From contig CAZMXS010000106.1 of NCBI GenBank assembly GCA_964570325.1, positions 1 to 10,770 of the forward strand: a stretch of DNA of 10,770 nucleotides, given 5' to 3'. The stretch comes from CAZMXS01 sp964570325 (GTDB lineage: Bacteria > Verrucomicrobiota > Kiritimatiellia > CAIQIC01 > CAZMXS01). Made by a program: the position numbers and the translations under genes. Of the stretch, positions 1-6,593 are shown in pieces (position 1 is the first letter of the stretch; each line of letters starts with the position of its first letter). The notes below the pieces were generated by a model. It had not been told where the DNA came from and did not search any database. It was given only the letters and a program-made list of their open reading frames with translations.

Positions 1-305
1 GGTTCGCCGCCGCGCCGGACCGGAAGGTGCCGCTGATCGGTTGGAATCGCGTGCGCCAGGCCAGGCCCGATTGCCCGTTGTTCGATAACATCGCGGACCA
101 GACTTATTTCTATTTCGTGCATTCCTATTATGTTGAGGCGCAGGATGGCACGGCGGCCGGCGTGACGGACTACGGGGTGACCTATGCGGCGGCGGTCTGG
201 CGCGACAATATCATGGCGGTCCAATTTCATCCGGAGAAAAGCCAACGGGCGGGGCTCCGGATGCTGGCCAATTTTGGAACTNNNNNNNNNNTCGGTGCGG
301 GTTGA
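1..305 (+). CDS. hisH: HisH, glutamine amidotransferase subunit of imidazole glycerol phosphate synthase (3' part only)
   Basis: This is the C-terminal part of HisH, read in the frame starting at base 3; the gene begins before the window. HisH hydrolyses glutamine and channels ammonia to HisF, which forms imidazole glycerol phosphate and AICAR in the cytoplasm. Family signatures seen are PLIGWN, the YFYFVHSYYV block and AVQFHPEKSQ, which hold the His and Glu of the class I amidotransferase triad (HSY and HPEKS). The nucleophilic Cys lies upstream, outside the window. The end is uncertain because ten Ns (282-291) fall just after the NFGT stretch. If the gap length is exact, the gene stops at TGA 303-305. 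If not, the other post-gap frame stops at TGA 325-327, flush against the hisA ATG. Identification is firm; only the last residues are unclear. Confidence 0.93.
   Translation, partial: FAAAPDRKVPLIGWNRVRQARPDCPLFDNIADQTYFYFVHSYYVEAQDGTAAGVTDYGVTYAAAVWRDNIMAVQFHPEKSQRAGLRMLANFGTXXXXGAG
282..291. other. Assembly gap (10 Ns) at the hisH 3' end
   Basis: Ten consecutive Ns interrupt the last codons of hisH. Round runs of 10 Ns are a common scaffolder placeholder, so the true distance and sequence are unknown and the hisH stop cannot be fixed from this window. Confidence 0.98.
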
Positions 306-327
306 AGGGAGGCGCGGGATGAGCTGA

Positions 328-1044
328 ATGCAGGTGATACCGGCGGTGGATTTGAAGGGGGGCAAATGCGTGCGCCTGCAGCAGGGGCGGGCGGAGGCGG
401 AGACAGTGTATTCGGATGATCCCGTCGGCGCGGCGCGGCGTTGGGCGGCGGAAGGCGCGCCGCGATTGCATGTGGTGGACCTTGACGGGGCGTTTCAGGG
501 GCGGCCGGTGCATACCGAAATCATCCGCCAGATCGCCGCCGGCGTGCCGATCCCGATTGAGGTGGGCGGCGGGTTGCGAACAGACGCGGATATCGAGGCC
601 GTGCTGCACTGCGGCGTGGAGCGCGTGGTGCTGGGCACGCGGGTTTGGGCGGAACTTAAGGAACTGGCCCGCCTGGTCAAGCGGTTCGGCGAGCGAATGG
701 TCGTGGGCATAGACGCGCGCGACGGACGAGTGCAGGTGCGCGGTTGGACCGAGACGACCGAGGCCAGTGCGCTGGATCTGGCCCGCGAAGCCGACCGGAT
801 TGGCGTGCGCACGCTGATCTATACCGATACGGCAAAGGACGGCATGCTGGCCGGCCCCAATGTCAAGGCCGTGGCCGCGATCTGCGACGCGGTCAAATGC
901 GAGGTTATTTCGTCCGGCGGAATTTCGTCGCCGGCGCATATCCGCGACCTGGCCCGGCTGAACCGGTCCAATCTGGTGGCCGTAATTGTCGGCAAAGCGT
1001 TGTACGACGGTCGGACGACATACAAAGAATTGGCGGAATGGTGA
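328..1044 (+). CDS. hisA: HisA, ProFAR isomerase (phosphoribosylformimino-5-aminoimidazole carboxamide ribotide isomerase)
   Basis: HisA carries out the Amadori rearrangement of ProFAR to PRFAR, the step just before HisH/HisF. The 238-residue protein is a full-length (beta/alpha)8 barrel. Visible landmarks are IPAVDLKGGKCVRL at the N-terminus with catalytic Asp8, the phosphate-binding GGGLR (80-84), VVGIDARDG with the second catalytic Asp129, YTDTAKDGMLAGPN (165-178), SSGGIS (195-200) and VGKALYDG (221-228). These distinguish it from HisF. ATG 328 is the only reasonable start: the upstream ATG at 319 meets a stop at once. A GGGAGG at 307-312 is a possible ribosome site, though about 15 bases away. 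It follows hisH directly, so the two are probably co-transcribed. Its usual partner hisF is not next to it; a peptidase gene comes next. Confidence 0.97.
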   Translation: MQVIPAVDLKGGKCVRLQQGRAEAETVYSDDPVGAARRWAAEGAPRLHVVDLDGAFQGRPVHTEIIRQIAAGVPIPIEVGGGLRTDADIEAVLHCGVERVVLGTRVWAELKELARLVKRFGERMVVGIDARDGRVQVRGWTETTEASALDLAREADRIGVRTLIYTDTAKDGMLAGPNVKAVAAICDAVKCEVISSGGISSPAHIRDLARLNRSNLVAVIVGKALYDGRTTYKELAEW

Positions 1045-1150
1045 AAGGGACTCGACATATCCCTCGCCGACCGCGCTTGAACTTTGAACCGGGCACTTTA
1101 ACTCCACCCGATTCCCATGCCGGCGACGCCGATTCAAGAAGGAGCGCTCG

Positions 1151-2437
1151 ATGAAGCTGCAATTTGAAGTGACCCGGTTGGAATCCGGTTTGCGCGTGGT
1201 GACGGCGGCGATGCCGCACGTTGAGAGCGTCGCCATGGGCGTATGGGTGAGTGTCGGCGGCCGGCACGAGAACCGGCGGCAATCGGGCATCAGCCATTTC
1301 ATCGAGCACCTGCTCTTCAAAGGGACAATGAGCCGGTCGGCGCGCGAGATATCGCAAGCCATTGAAGGGCGCGGCGGCTACTTCAATGCCTTCACCCAGG
1401 AGGAATCCACCTGCTATTACGCGCGGATCGCGGCCGACCATACCTGGGAGGTATTCGATATCCTGGGCGACATGTATCGCCATCCGCGTTTCGCGGCTGC
1501 GGACATCGAGAAGGAGCGCGGCGTGATCATCGAGGAGATTATGATGTACAACGACCAGCCCCAGCATCTCGTTCAGGAAATGCTGGGCCAACTGCTCTGG
1601 GTGGACCATCCGCTGGGCCGCCCGTTGACGGGGACGGCCGCCAACGTGGCGCGGATCCAGCGGCCGGAGATTGTGGCCTACAAGCAGCGCCGTTATGTGC
1701 CGGAGGCGACCATTGTGGTGCTGGCGGGGCAGGTGGCCCATGGGGAATGCGTCTCCAGCGTGGCGCGCATGCTGGGCCGCCTGTCGGCCGGGCGTCCGGC
1801 GCGCTATGCGCCGGTGGATCGCCGGACCCGGCAACTGCCGGTGGCCGTCAAATTGAAGGAAATTGAACAGAGCCACCTGGCGATGGGTTTCCGGTTGTTC
1901 GGCCGCCATGATCCCCGTAAATATGCCCTGAAGCTGATGAGCATTATCATGGGCGAGAATATGAGTTCGCGCCTGTTTCAAGTGGTGCGCGAAAAACACG
2001 GCCTGGCGTACTCCATTCACAGCAGCGTGGAACTGTTTGGCGAGACGGGCCTGTTGCACATCCAGGCGGGCATTGACAAGGAGCGGACCTCTCAGGCGCT
2101 GGAATTGATTTTGCGCGAGGTTCGCAAGTTTCGTGAGCGCCCCGTCGGCGCCAGTGAGTTACGGCGCGCCAAGGATTATGCCATCGGCCAATTGCGCATC
2201 GGCCTGGAAAGCACGACCAACCAGATGATGTGGGCGGGGGAAAACATCATGTGCTACGGGCGGTTCATCCAGCCGGATGAAGTGATCCAGCGGTTACAGG
2301 CTGTCGGCGCGGCGGATATTCAGGCTGTGGCGGCGGCGGTCCTGCGCCCGGAACGGTTCAGCCTGGCTATGGTGGCCCCAACTGGCGGCGGGCGGGACGA
2401 GAACATGCTGCGCGCGCGTATCGGCTTGCTTAAGTGA
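1151..2437 (+). CDS. M16 family zinc metallopeptidase (insulinase / processing-peptidase type)
   Basis: This is a 428-residue M16B-type peptidase, about the size of bacterial relatives of the mitochondrial processing peptidase beta subunit. The inverted zinc motif HFIEH (49-53) supplies two His ligands and the catalytic Glu52. The third ligand is most likely Glu129 in VIIEEIMMYND, at the expected 76-residue spacing from His53. The second, non-catalytic half carries the family block SRLFQVVREKHGLAYS (273-288), whose Arg and Tyr help bind substrate. No signal peptide or membrane segment is seen, so a cytoplasmic location is likely. AGAAGGAG at 1137-1144, six bases before ATG 1151, is a strong ribosome site. 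It lies 106 bp after hisA with no clear terminator between, so read-through from the his genes is possible, but a role in histidine synthesis is not implied. The substrate is unknown. Confidence 0.95.
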   Translation: MKLQFEVTRLESGLRVVTAAMPHVESVAMGVWVSVGGRHENRRQSGISHFIEHLLFKGTMSRSAREISQAIEGRGGYFNAFTQEESTCYYARIAADHTWEVFDILGDMYRHPRFAAADIEKERGVIIEEIMMYNDQPQHLVQEMLGQLLWVDHPLGRPLTGTAANVARIQRPEIVAYKQRRYVPEATIVVLAGQVAHGECVSSVARMLGRLSAGRPARYAPVDRRTRQLPVAVKLKEIEQSHLAMGFRLFGRHDPRKYALKLMSIIMGENMSSRLFQVVREKHGLAYSIHSSVELFGETGLLHIQAGIDKERTSQALELILREVRKFRERPVGASELRRAKDYAIGQLRIGLESTTNQMMWAGENIMCYGRFIQPDEVIQRLQAVGAADIQAVAAAVLRPERFSLAMVAPTGGGRDENMLRARIGLLK

Positions 2438-2522
2438 ATGGCCAATTCAAAGGGCCAAGTCGGCAAAAAACGCCGGTTGATAGGGGTTGAGCTTAAAATC
2501 TTCGATTGAATAACGCCCGCCT

Positions 2523-3932
2523 TTATTTCTTCAGCAGGGACATCATCACTTCGGACTTCTTGGATTCAGTCCGGACGCGCTCAATGATTTCAGCGATCTT
2601 GGGCGCCGTCAAGCCAAGGTCCGCGAAGACACGCTGATCAAAAAGTGGGGTGGCCGCGTCGCCGCCGTCGCCGATTCGTTCCAGATTGCAGATGAAATTG
2701 GCGGCGTGGCACATCTTGACCAAGTCCGTGAATTCCTCTTCTGCCTGCATCGGGCTGTGATGATGCCGGATCGTGTTCAACTGGGCGCGCGAAAGGTTCC
2801 ACTTGCGGCCCAGCCAGGCGCCTACCTCCGCATGGTCCACGCCGAATGTTTTCTGTTCAGCAATAAACAGCGGCAGTGATTTCTGCTGCCCGAGCCGGGC
2901 CGCCTTATTGAACTCCTGTTTGAAAAATTGCACAATAATGATCTTGCCGATATCGTGCAGCAGGCCTGCCAGGTGAAGGAAATCTTCGCTATACTGCTCC
3001 CGCACCTTCTCGCGGCAGACTTCATTGATGATGCACATCGCGATGCCCGTGGCGATCGAGTGCCGACAGAAGGCCTCGTGGTTGAATCCCTCCTGCTCGT
3101 TCTGCAGCAGGACCGACAACACCGCCATGGAAGTGGCGATGTTATAGACCGCGTTCATGCCGAGGCGCGTGATAGCCGCCTGCAGCGAGTCAATCCGCTC
3201 GCGGGCGCCGTACATGGCCGAGTTGGCCAGTTTGAACACGTTGGCCATCAGCGAGGGGTCATCCTGCATGATGCGCGCAATGCGCTCATTGTTCGCGGTC
3301 GGATCCTGCGTCAGTTCCTTGATCCGTTCGAGCACGACGGGCAGGGTGGGGAGGTTCTCGATCGTCTCCAAGCGCTGGAACATCAGCTTGGCGTAGTTGG
3401 TCTCCTGTTCCTGGATGGCGCCGGCCATGCCGCCCCCGCCGCCGGCTGGCGTGCCGCGCTCGCCGCGCGGGAACAGCTTGCGCGAAGTGGAAAGCACCTT
3501 GGCGACGGTAAACAGCAGGCGTTCCTTGGTGATCGGCTTGATGATATAATCGTTGACGCCGTATTTGGCGCACTGGCTGATCTCATCCTTGTCCGAATGG
3601 GAACTGAGCACGATCACCGGCAAGGTGCACAAGTCCGAATCGGCCCGCAGTTTCTTGAGCAGCGAGATGCCGTCCATCACCGGCATTTCAATGTCAAGGA
3701 ATACCAGATCGTAGGGCGCGTTATTGTCTTGAGCCATCCGGATCTTGTCGTAGGCCACCATGCCATTGTCCGCCTCGTCCACGTAAGCCTCGCGTTGGCG
3801 CAGGCAGTTGACAATAATTCGACGGATGGCGCTGAAATCGTCAACGGCCAGGACATAGGCGCCACGGATGGCGGCGTCGGCGGCGTTTTGATCAAACTCC
3901 GCTACGAGATCGTGATTGGCATTGGACTCCAT
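2523..3932 (-). CDS. Response regulator: receiver domain fused to HDOD output domain
   Basis: This 469-residue two-domain signalling protein starts with a receiver domain (about 25-150). It has the acidic pair Asp31-Asp32, phospho-acceptor Asp80 in VFLDIEMPVMDG, Ser110/Ser111 in the switch position and Lys132 in the IIKP motif, so all phosphorylation residues are present. A Gly-rich linker (about 157-172) leads to an HDOD domain (about 185-400) starting with LPTLPVVLERI and containing PSLMANVFKLANSAMYG, GLLHDIGK (323-330), GVDHAEVGAWL (364-374) and RHHHSP (389-394). HDOD proteins are usually regulatory scaffolds rather than enzymes and act in motility, stress or second-messenger circuits; the actual role here cannot be told. 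No DNA-binding domain is seen. ATG 3932 has an AGGAA about 10 bases upstream. The gene converges with the M16 gene across 85 bp. No cognate histidine kinase is present in the window. Confidence 0.94.
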   Translation of the reverse strand: MESNANHDLVAEFDQNAADAAIRGAYVLAVDDFSAIRRIIVNCLRQREAYVDEADNGMVAYDKIRMAQDNNAPYDLVFLDIEMPVMDGISLLKKLRADSDLCTLPVIVLSSHSDKDEISQCAKYGVNDYIIKPITKERLLFTVAKVLSTSRKLFPRGERGTPAGGGGGMAGAIQEQETNYAKLMFQRLETIENLPTLPVVLERIKELTQDPTANNERIARIMQDDPSLMANVFKLANSAMYGARERIDSLQAAITRLGMNAVYNIATSMAVLSVLLQNEQEGFNHEAFCRHSIATGIAMCIINEVCREKVREQYSEDFLHLAGLLHDIGKIIIVQFFKQEFNKAARLGQQKSLPLFIAEQKTFGVDHAEVGAWLGRKWNLSRAQLNTIRHHHSPMQAEEEFTDLVKMCHAANFICNLERIGDGGDAATPLFDQRVFADLGLTAPKIAEIIERVRTESKKSEVMMSLLKK

Positions 3933-3984
3933 GGTTAGCGATTCCTAGCTGATCTTACCGTCCAATCTACGATTAAGCCTACAC

Positions 3985-4012
3985 AATATAACGACTTACG
4001 TTAAGAATGCAA
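3985..4012 (-). promoter_or_regulatory. Possible sigma-70-like promoter for the REC-HDOD gene
   Basis: On the minus strand TATATT (3985-3990) matches the -10 consensus at five of six bases. A weak -35, TTGCAT (4007-4012), lies 16 bases upstream. The 105 bp spacer between hypE and the REC-HDOD gene is clearly richer in A+T than the surrounding genes. This suggests the regulator has its own promoter rather than relying on the hyp transcript. The -35 is poor, so confidence is low. Confidence 0.35.
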
Positions 4013-4037
4013 CCAATTCCGCGTAAAAACCAGCGAT

Positions 4038-5093
4038 TCAACATATTCGCGGAAGCTGCTCGCCGCCGGGCAGGCTGACGATGCGGGAGGCGCCCAGGCG
4101 TGTCCGCAACGCGACTTGTCCTACGCCGCGACCGGTTATGCGACCGATCAGGCTGGCCCCGCTGGTCTCGGGCCGCGTCCGCAACAAATCACGCGCCCGT
4201 TCCGCGTCGCGTTCGGGCACGACGGCAATAAACCGGCCCTCGTTGGCGATGTATAGCGGATCGAGGCCGAGAATTTCACAGGCGCCGCGGACCTCGTCGC
4301 GCACGGGGATGGCCTCTTCATCAAGCGCAAGGTTGACGCCCGCCGTTTCGGCGATTTCCACCAGCGCCGCGCCCAGTCCACCGCGCGTCAGATCGCGCAG
4401 GCAGTGAACTTCCACGCCCGCGGCCAACAGCGCGAGCACGGGGTCGCACAACGGGGCGCAATCGCTCTCGATGGCGGTTTCCAGGCGCAACCCTTCGCGA
4501 ACGGCCATGATCGCGATTCCATGCCGTCCGATGTCGCCACTGAGCAGGATGGCATCGCCCTCTTGAACGCATCGCGGCGCAATATCCACCCCGTTGGCCA
4601 CGACGCCGATTCCAGCCGTATTGATGAACAAGCCGTCGCCCTTGCCCCGATCCACCACCTTGGTGTCGCCGGTGACAATGCGGACGCCGGCCCGGTCCGC
4701 CGCCCGGCGCATCGAGTTGGCCACGCGCCAGAGGGTTTCGGTTGCCAGACCTTCCTCAATAATAAAGCCGGCGCTCAGATAAAGCGGCCGCGCTCCGCAC
4801 ATGGCCAGGTCGTTCACCGTACCGTTGACAGCCAGCGAGCCGATGTCGCCGCCGGGAAAGAACAATGGCTGGACCACATAGGAATCGGTGGTTAAAGCCA
4901 TGCGTTCGCCGGCCGCTGGAAAAACCGCGCCATCATGCCGCGCCGCCAGCCATTCGTTGTTGAACGCGGTGATAAAGATTTTCTCAATCAGCGCGCGCAT
5001 CAACGATCCGCCGCCGCCATGCGCCAGCGTGATCACGGGATAATCCCGGATGGGCAACGGGCATTCCAGGCTGAAAGATGATGAATCGGTCAT
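4038..5093 (-). CDS. hypE: HypE, carbamoyl dehydratase for NiFe-hydrogenase cyanide ligand synthesis
   Basis: HypE takes the carbamoyl group delivered by HypF onto its C-terminal cysteine and uses ATP to dehydrate it to a thiocyanate. The cyanide is then passed to iron on HypC-HypD for the NiFe-hydrogenase active site. The 351-residue protein has the family N-terminus with ITLAHGGGG (21-29), LTTDSYVV (67-74), the VNGTVNDLAMCGA segment (89-101), TGDTKVVDRG (141-150), the LSGDIGRHG motif (184-192) and LRDLTRGGLG (232-241), characteristic of the PurM/AIR-synthase fold. It ends in PRIC, so the essential terminal Cys351 is intact and the protein should be active. No good ribosome site precedes ATG 5093. 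The gene lies 118 bp downstream of hypD on the same strand, a wider gap than is usual in hyp operons, and that gap is filled partly by short repeats. hypA, B, C and F are not in the window. Confidence 0.97.
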   Translation of the reverse strand: MTDSSSFSLECPLPIRDYPVITLAHGGGGSLMRALIEKIFITAFNNEWLAARHDGAVFPAAGERMALTTDSYVVQPLFFPGGDIGSLAVNGTVNDLAMCGARPLYLSAGFIIEEGLATETLWRVANSMRRAADRAGVRIVTGDTKVVDRGKGDGLFINTAGIGVVANGVDIAPRCVQEGDAILLSGDIGRHGIAIMAVREGLRLETAIESDCAPLCDPVLALLAAGVEVHCLRDLTRGGLGAALVEIAETAGVNLALDEEAIPVRDEVRGACEILGLDPLYIANEGRFIAVVPERDAERARDLLRTRPETSGASLIGRITGRGVGQVALRTRLGASRIVSLPGGEQLPRIC

Positions 5094-5102
5094 AGCGCCA
5101 GA

Positions 5103-5140
5103 GAGTAGTCAGTGATCAGCAATCAGTAAACAGTGAACAG
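5103..5140 (+). repeat. Degenerate heptad tandem repeat between hypD and hypE
   Basis: Five and a half consecutive 7-bp units are read on the + strand: GAGTAGT, CAGTGAT, CAGCAAT, CAGTAAA, CAGTGAA, then CAG. The consensus is about CAGTGAT. The block lies in the 118 bp hypD-hypE spacer. The same heptad appears, mostly inverted, at 5195-5224, 6331-6358 and 6545-6593. Function unknown. Confidence 0.8.
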
Positions 5141-5194
5141 CGGCTCGGGCCGGAATGCCTGATTTACATGACTGCCGCTACACAATCCAATGGC

Positions 5195-5224
5195 CCCACT
5201 GATTACGGTATCTATTGATTACTG
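5195..5224 (-). repeat. Heptad repeat copies overlapping the hypD stop codon
   Basis: Read on the minus strand: CAGTAAT (5218-5224), CAATAGA (5211-5217), a 2-base interruption, CCGTAAT (5202-5208), CAGTGGG (5195-5201). These match the heptad family at 5103-5140 in opposite orientation. The first two units are inside the coding sequence and supply the last codons and the TAG stop of hypD. Confidence 0.6.
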
Positions 5225-6330
5225 TTTCCGGATGCCCGTTCTTTACCCGGCGGCCGATAGTGATAATAGGCGGCGCATGCGCCCTCAGCCGAAACCATCG
5301 TGGCGCCCAGCGGGTGTTCCGGCGTACAAGCCCGGCCGAAGGCCGGGCAATCGCCTGGCTTCTTGCGTCCTTGCAGGATCAGTCCACTGATACACAGTGG
5401 GGATTCAGCCGTCGCGATGCCGGCGATGTTGAAACGGCGCTCGGCATCGAACTGGGCAAAAGGGGCGGCCAAAGCCAGTCCGCTGGCCGGGATCAAGCCG
5501 ATCCCGCGCCAAGACCAGTCCACGATGCGAAAAACATCCCGAATCATGCGTTGGGCGGGTTCGTTGCCGGCTTCCGTGACGGCGCGCGTGTAGGCGTTCG
5601 TCACACCGGCCTGACCGGACTCCAGTTGCTGCACGCAGTAGAGAATTCCTTGCAGGATATCCAGCGGCTCAAAGCCGGTTACAACGATGGGGACATGATG
5701 CCGTTCCGCGAGCGGATGATATTCATGATACCCCATCACCGCGCAGACATGGCCGGCGGCCAGGAATCCCTGCACCCGGCAGCCAGGCGCAGCCAGGATA
5801 GCGGCGATGGCCGGCGGCACCCGCACTTGGGAAACCAGGAGACTGAAATTGGTCAGCCCTTCCCGGCGGGCTTGAACGACAACGGCGGCGTTGGCCGGCG
5901 CCGTTGTCTCAAAGCCGATCGCGAAGAACACCACCTGACGTTCCGGATTCCGGCGCGCCAGCGCCAGCGCATCCAATGGCGAATAGACAATCCGGACATC
6001 ACCGCCGCCGGCTTTTACGGCCAGCAGGTCGCGCGTGGAACCGGGCACGCGGAGCATGTCGCCAAACGAGCAGAAGATCACTTCCGGGCGCGCCGCGATA
6101 GCAATCGCTTTATTGATGGTGGCCACCGGAGTGACACATACCGGGCAACCGGGCCCGTGCAGCAGCGTGAGTTGCTCCGGCAGAAGCTGATCGAGCCCGT
6201 GGCGGACAATGGCATGGGTTTGCCCCCCGCAGACCTCCATGATGGTCCACGGCCGGGTGGTCGCGGCCCGGATCGCGCGCAGCAGACTTTGCGCGGCGGG
6301 ACCGTCGCGATATTCGTCACAATGATGCAT
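5212..6330 (-). CDS. hypD: HypD, iron-sulfur scaffold for assembly of the NiFe-hydrogenase Fe(CN)2CO unit
   Basis: HypD, with HypC, holds the iron to which cyanide (from HypE) and CO are attached before insertion into the hydrogenase large subunit. Numbering here starts at the in-frame GTG 6333 (373 residues). I favour the ATG at 6330 (372 residues); an AAAGGTG directly precedes it. Motifs seen: MEVCGGQTH with Cys35, GPGCPVC with Cys63 and Cys66, GFETTAP (140-146), VTGFEPLDIL (218-227), and four C-terminal Cys expected to bind the 4Fe-4S cluster (314, 329, 336, 353). All key cysteines are present, so it should be functional. After the usual end near EGACAAYYHYR there are about 13 extra residues. 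The last of these (GNSNQ) are encoded by the heptad repeat that overlaps the stop. hypE follows on the same strand. No hypC is adjacent. Confidence 0.96.
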   Translation of the reverse strand: MHHCDEYRDGPAAQSLLRAIRAATTRPWTIMEVCGGQTHAIVRHGLDQLLPEQLTLLHGPGCPVCVTPVATINKAIAIAARPEVIFCSFGDMLRVPGSTRDLLAVKAGGGDVRIVYSPLDALALARRNPERQVVFFAIGFETTAPANAAVVVQARREGLTNFSLLVSQVRVPPAIAAILAAPGCRVQGFLAAGHVCAVMGYHEYHPLAERHHVPIVVTGFEPLDILQGILYCVQQLESGQAGVTNAYTRAVTEAGNEPAQRMIRDVFRIVDWSWRGIGLIPASGLALAAPFAQFDAERRFNIAGIATAESPLCISGLILQGRKKPGDCPAFGRACTPEHPLGATMVSAEGACAAYYHYRPPGKERASGNSNQ

Positions 6331-6358
6331 CACCTTTGACTACTGCCGTTGATCACGG
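6331..6358 (-). repeat. Heptad repeat copies at the hypD start and ribosome-binding region
   Basis: On the minus strand CCGTGAT (6352-6358) and CAGTAGT (6339-6345) match the heptad family, separated by a 6-base CAACGG. They run into the AAAGGTG just before the hypD ATG. The block is degenerate, so confidence rests on similarity to the cleaner blocks nearby. Confidence 0.45.
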
Positions 6359-6587
6359 ACCAGAAAGACTGCATTCGGTCATTCCCCAACCGCCCGTTGG
6401 CGACGGGCGATTGAGGAATTTCCAATCGTCTGCGCGGCGCAAAACAACATTGTTTACCCCATCCGTCCCGGGGGACGGGGATACGGGATGCCCCATGGCC
6501 CTTTCCCTGTCGGCTCTGAGTCGAAGTCGTGGGAAACCCACGCTCAAACTGATCACCGCACACGCTTCACGGATGACTAATCACCGA
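6334..6587. other. Structured non-coding spacer with several inverted repeats
   Basis: This 254 bp spacer between the acyl-CoA synthetase gene and hypD has no convincing gene. It holds four inverted repeats: the 17-bp stem at 6381-6419; AAACA/TGTTT (6442-6455); CCGTCC-CGGG-GGACGG (6463-6478); and CGTGGG-AAA-CCCACG (6528-6542). Heptad repeats lie at both edges. Short open frames here (for example 6330-6563 on the minus strand) resemble translated repeat, not protein. The density of dyads suggests an interspersed (BIME/MITE-like) element or a structured RNA, which cannot be decided without copies elsewhere. Confidence 0.6.
6381..6419 (-). other. Strong hairpin in the acyl-CoA synthetase-hypD spacer
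   Basis: The arms are 6381-6397 and 6403-6419, with a 5-base loop (CGCCA in the minus transcript). Fifteen of 17 positions are Watson-Crick. The other two (6390/6410 and 6386/6414) are C-A mismatches on the + strand but G-U pairs in minus-strand RNA, so all 17 pair only in that transcript. No U-tract follows, so a standard intrinsic terminator is not supported. Candidate roles are an RNA processing or stability element in a hypD leader, or part of an interspersed repeat. Confidence 0.7.
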
Positions 6588-6593
6588 TTACAA
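6545..6593 (-). repeat. Heptad tandem repeat overlapping the acyl-CoA synthetase stop
   Basis: Seven consecutive 7-bp units are read on the minus strand: TTGTAAT, CGGTGAT, TAGTCAT, CCGTGAA, GCGTGTG, CGGTGAT, CAGTTTG. CGGTGAT occurs twice, exactly 28 bp apart (6552-6558 and 6580-6586). The pattern nnGTnAn is the same as in the block at 5103-5140, in the opposite orientation. The gene's TAA stop (6588-6590) lies inside the first unit. Confidence 0.7.

Noticed and set aside
211..1362. Long minus-strand open frame (383 codons) opposite hisA
   Set aside because: It runs antisense to the clearly identified hisH and hisA genes, crosses the N gap and has low-complexity Arg/His/Pro-rich composition typical of GC-rich shadow frames.
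905..2059. Minus-strand open frame opposite the M16 peptidase
   Set aside because: No recognisable family and His/Gln/Arg-rich. The + strand carries an intact M16 peptidase with all motifs.
2439..2476. Possible terminators between the convergent M16 and REC-HDOD genes
   Set aside because: Only 4-5 bp stems are present (TGGCC/GGCCA and CGGC/GCCG), the A-run lies in the loop and no U-tract follows on either strand.
2928..3938. Plus-strand open frame opposite the REC-HDOD gene
   Set aside because: Shadow frame; the minus strand encodes a complete receiver-HDOD protein.
4015..4037. Possible terminator after hypE
   Set aside because: A T5 run is present on the minus strand but no stem precedes it.
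5103..5140. CRISPR array at the heptad repeat
   Set aside because: Units are 7 bp, degenerate and directly abutting, with no spacers; this is a tandem repeat.
5215..6339. Plus-strand open frame opposite hypD
   Set aside because: Mirror frame of hypD with no family features.
6330..6563. Small minus-strand open frame (77 codons) in the spacer upstream of hypD
   Set aside because: It passes through the inverted repeats. Other phases over the same DNA are also open, which is expected of repeat DNA and not of a gene.
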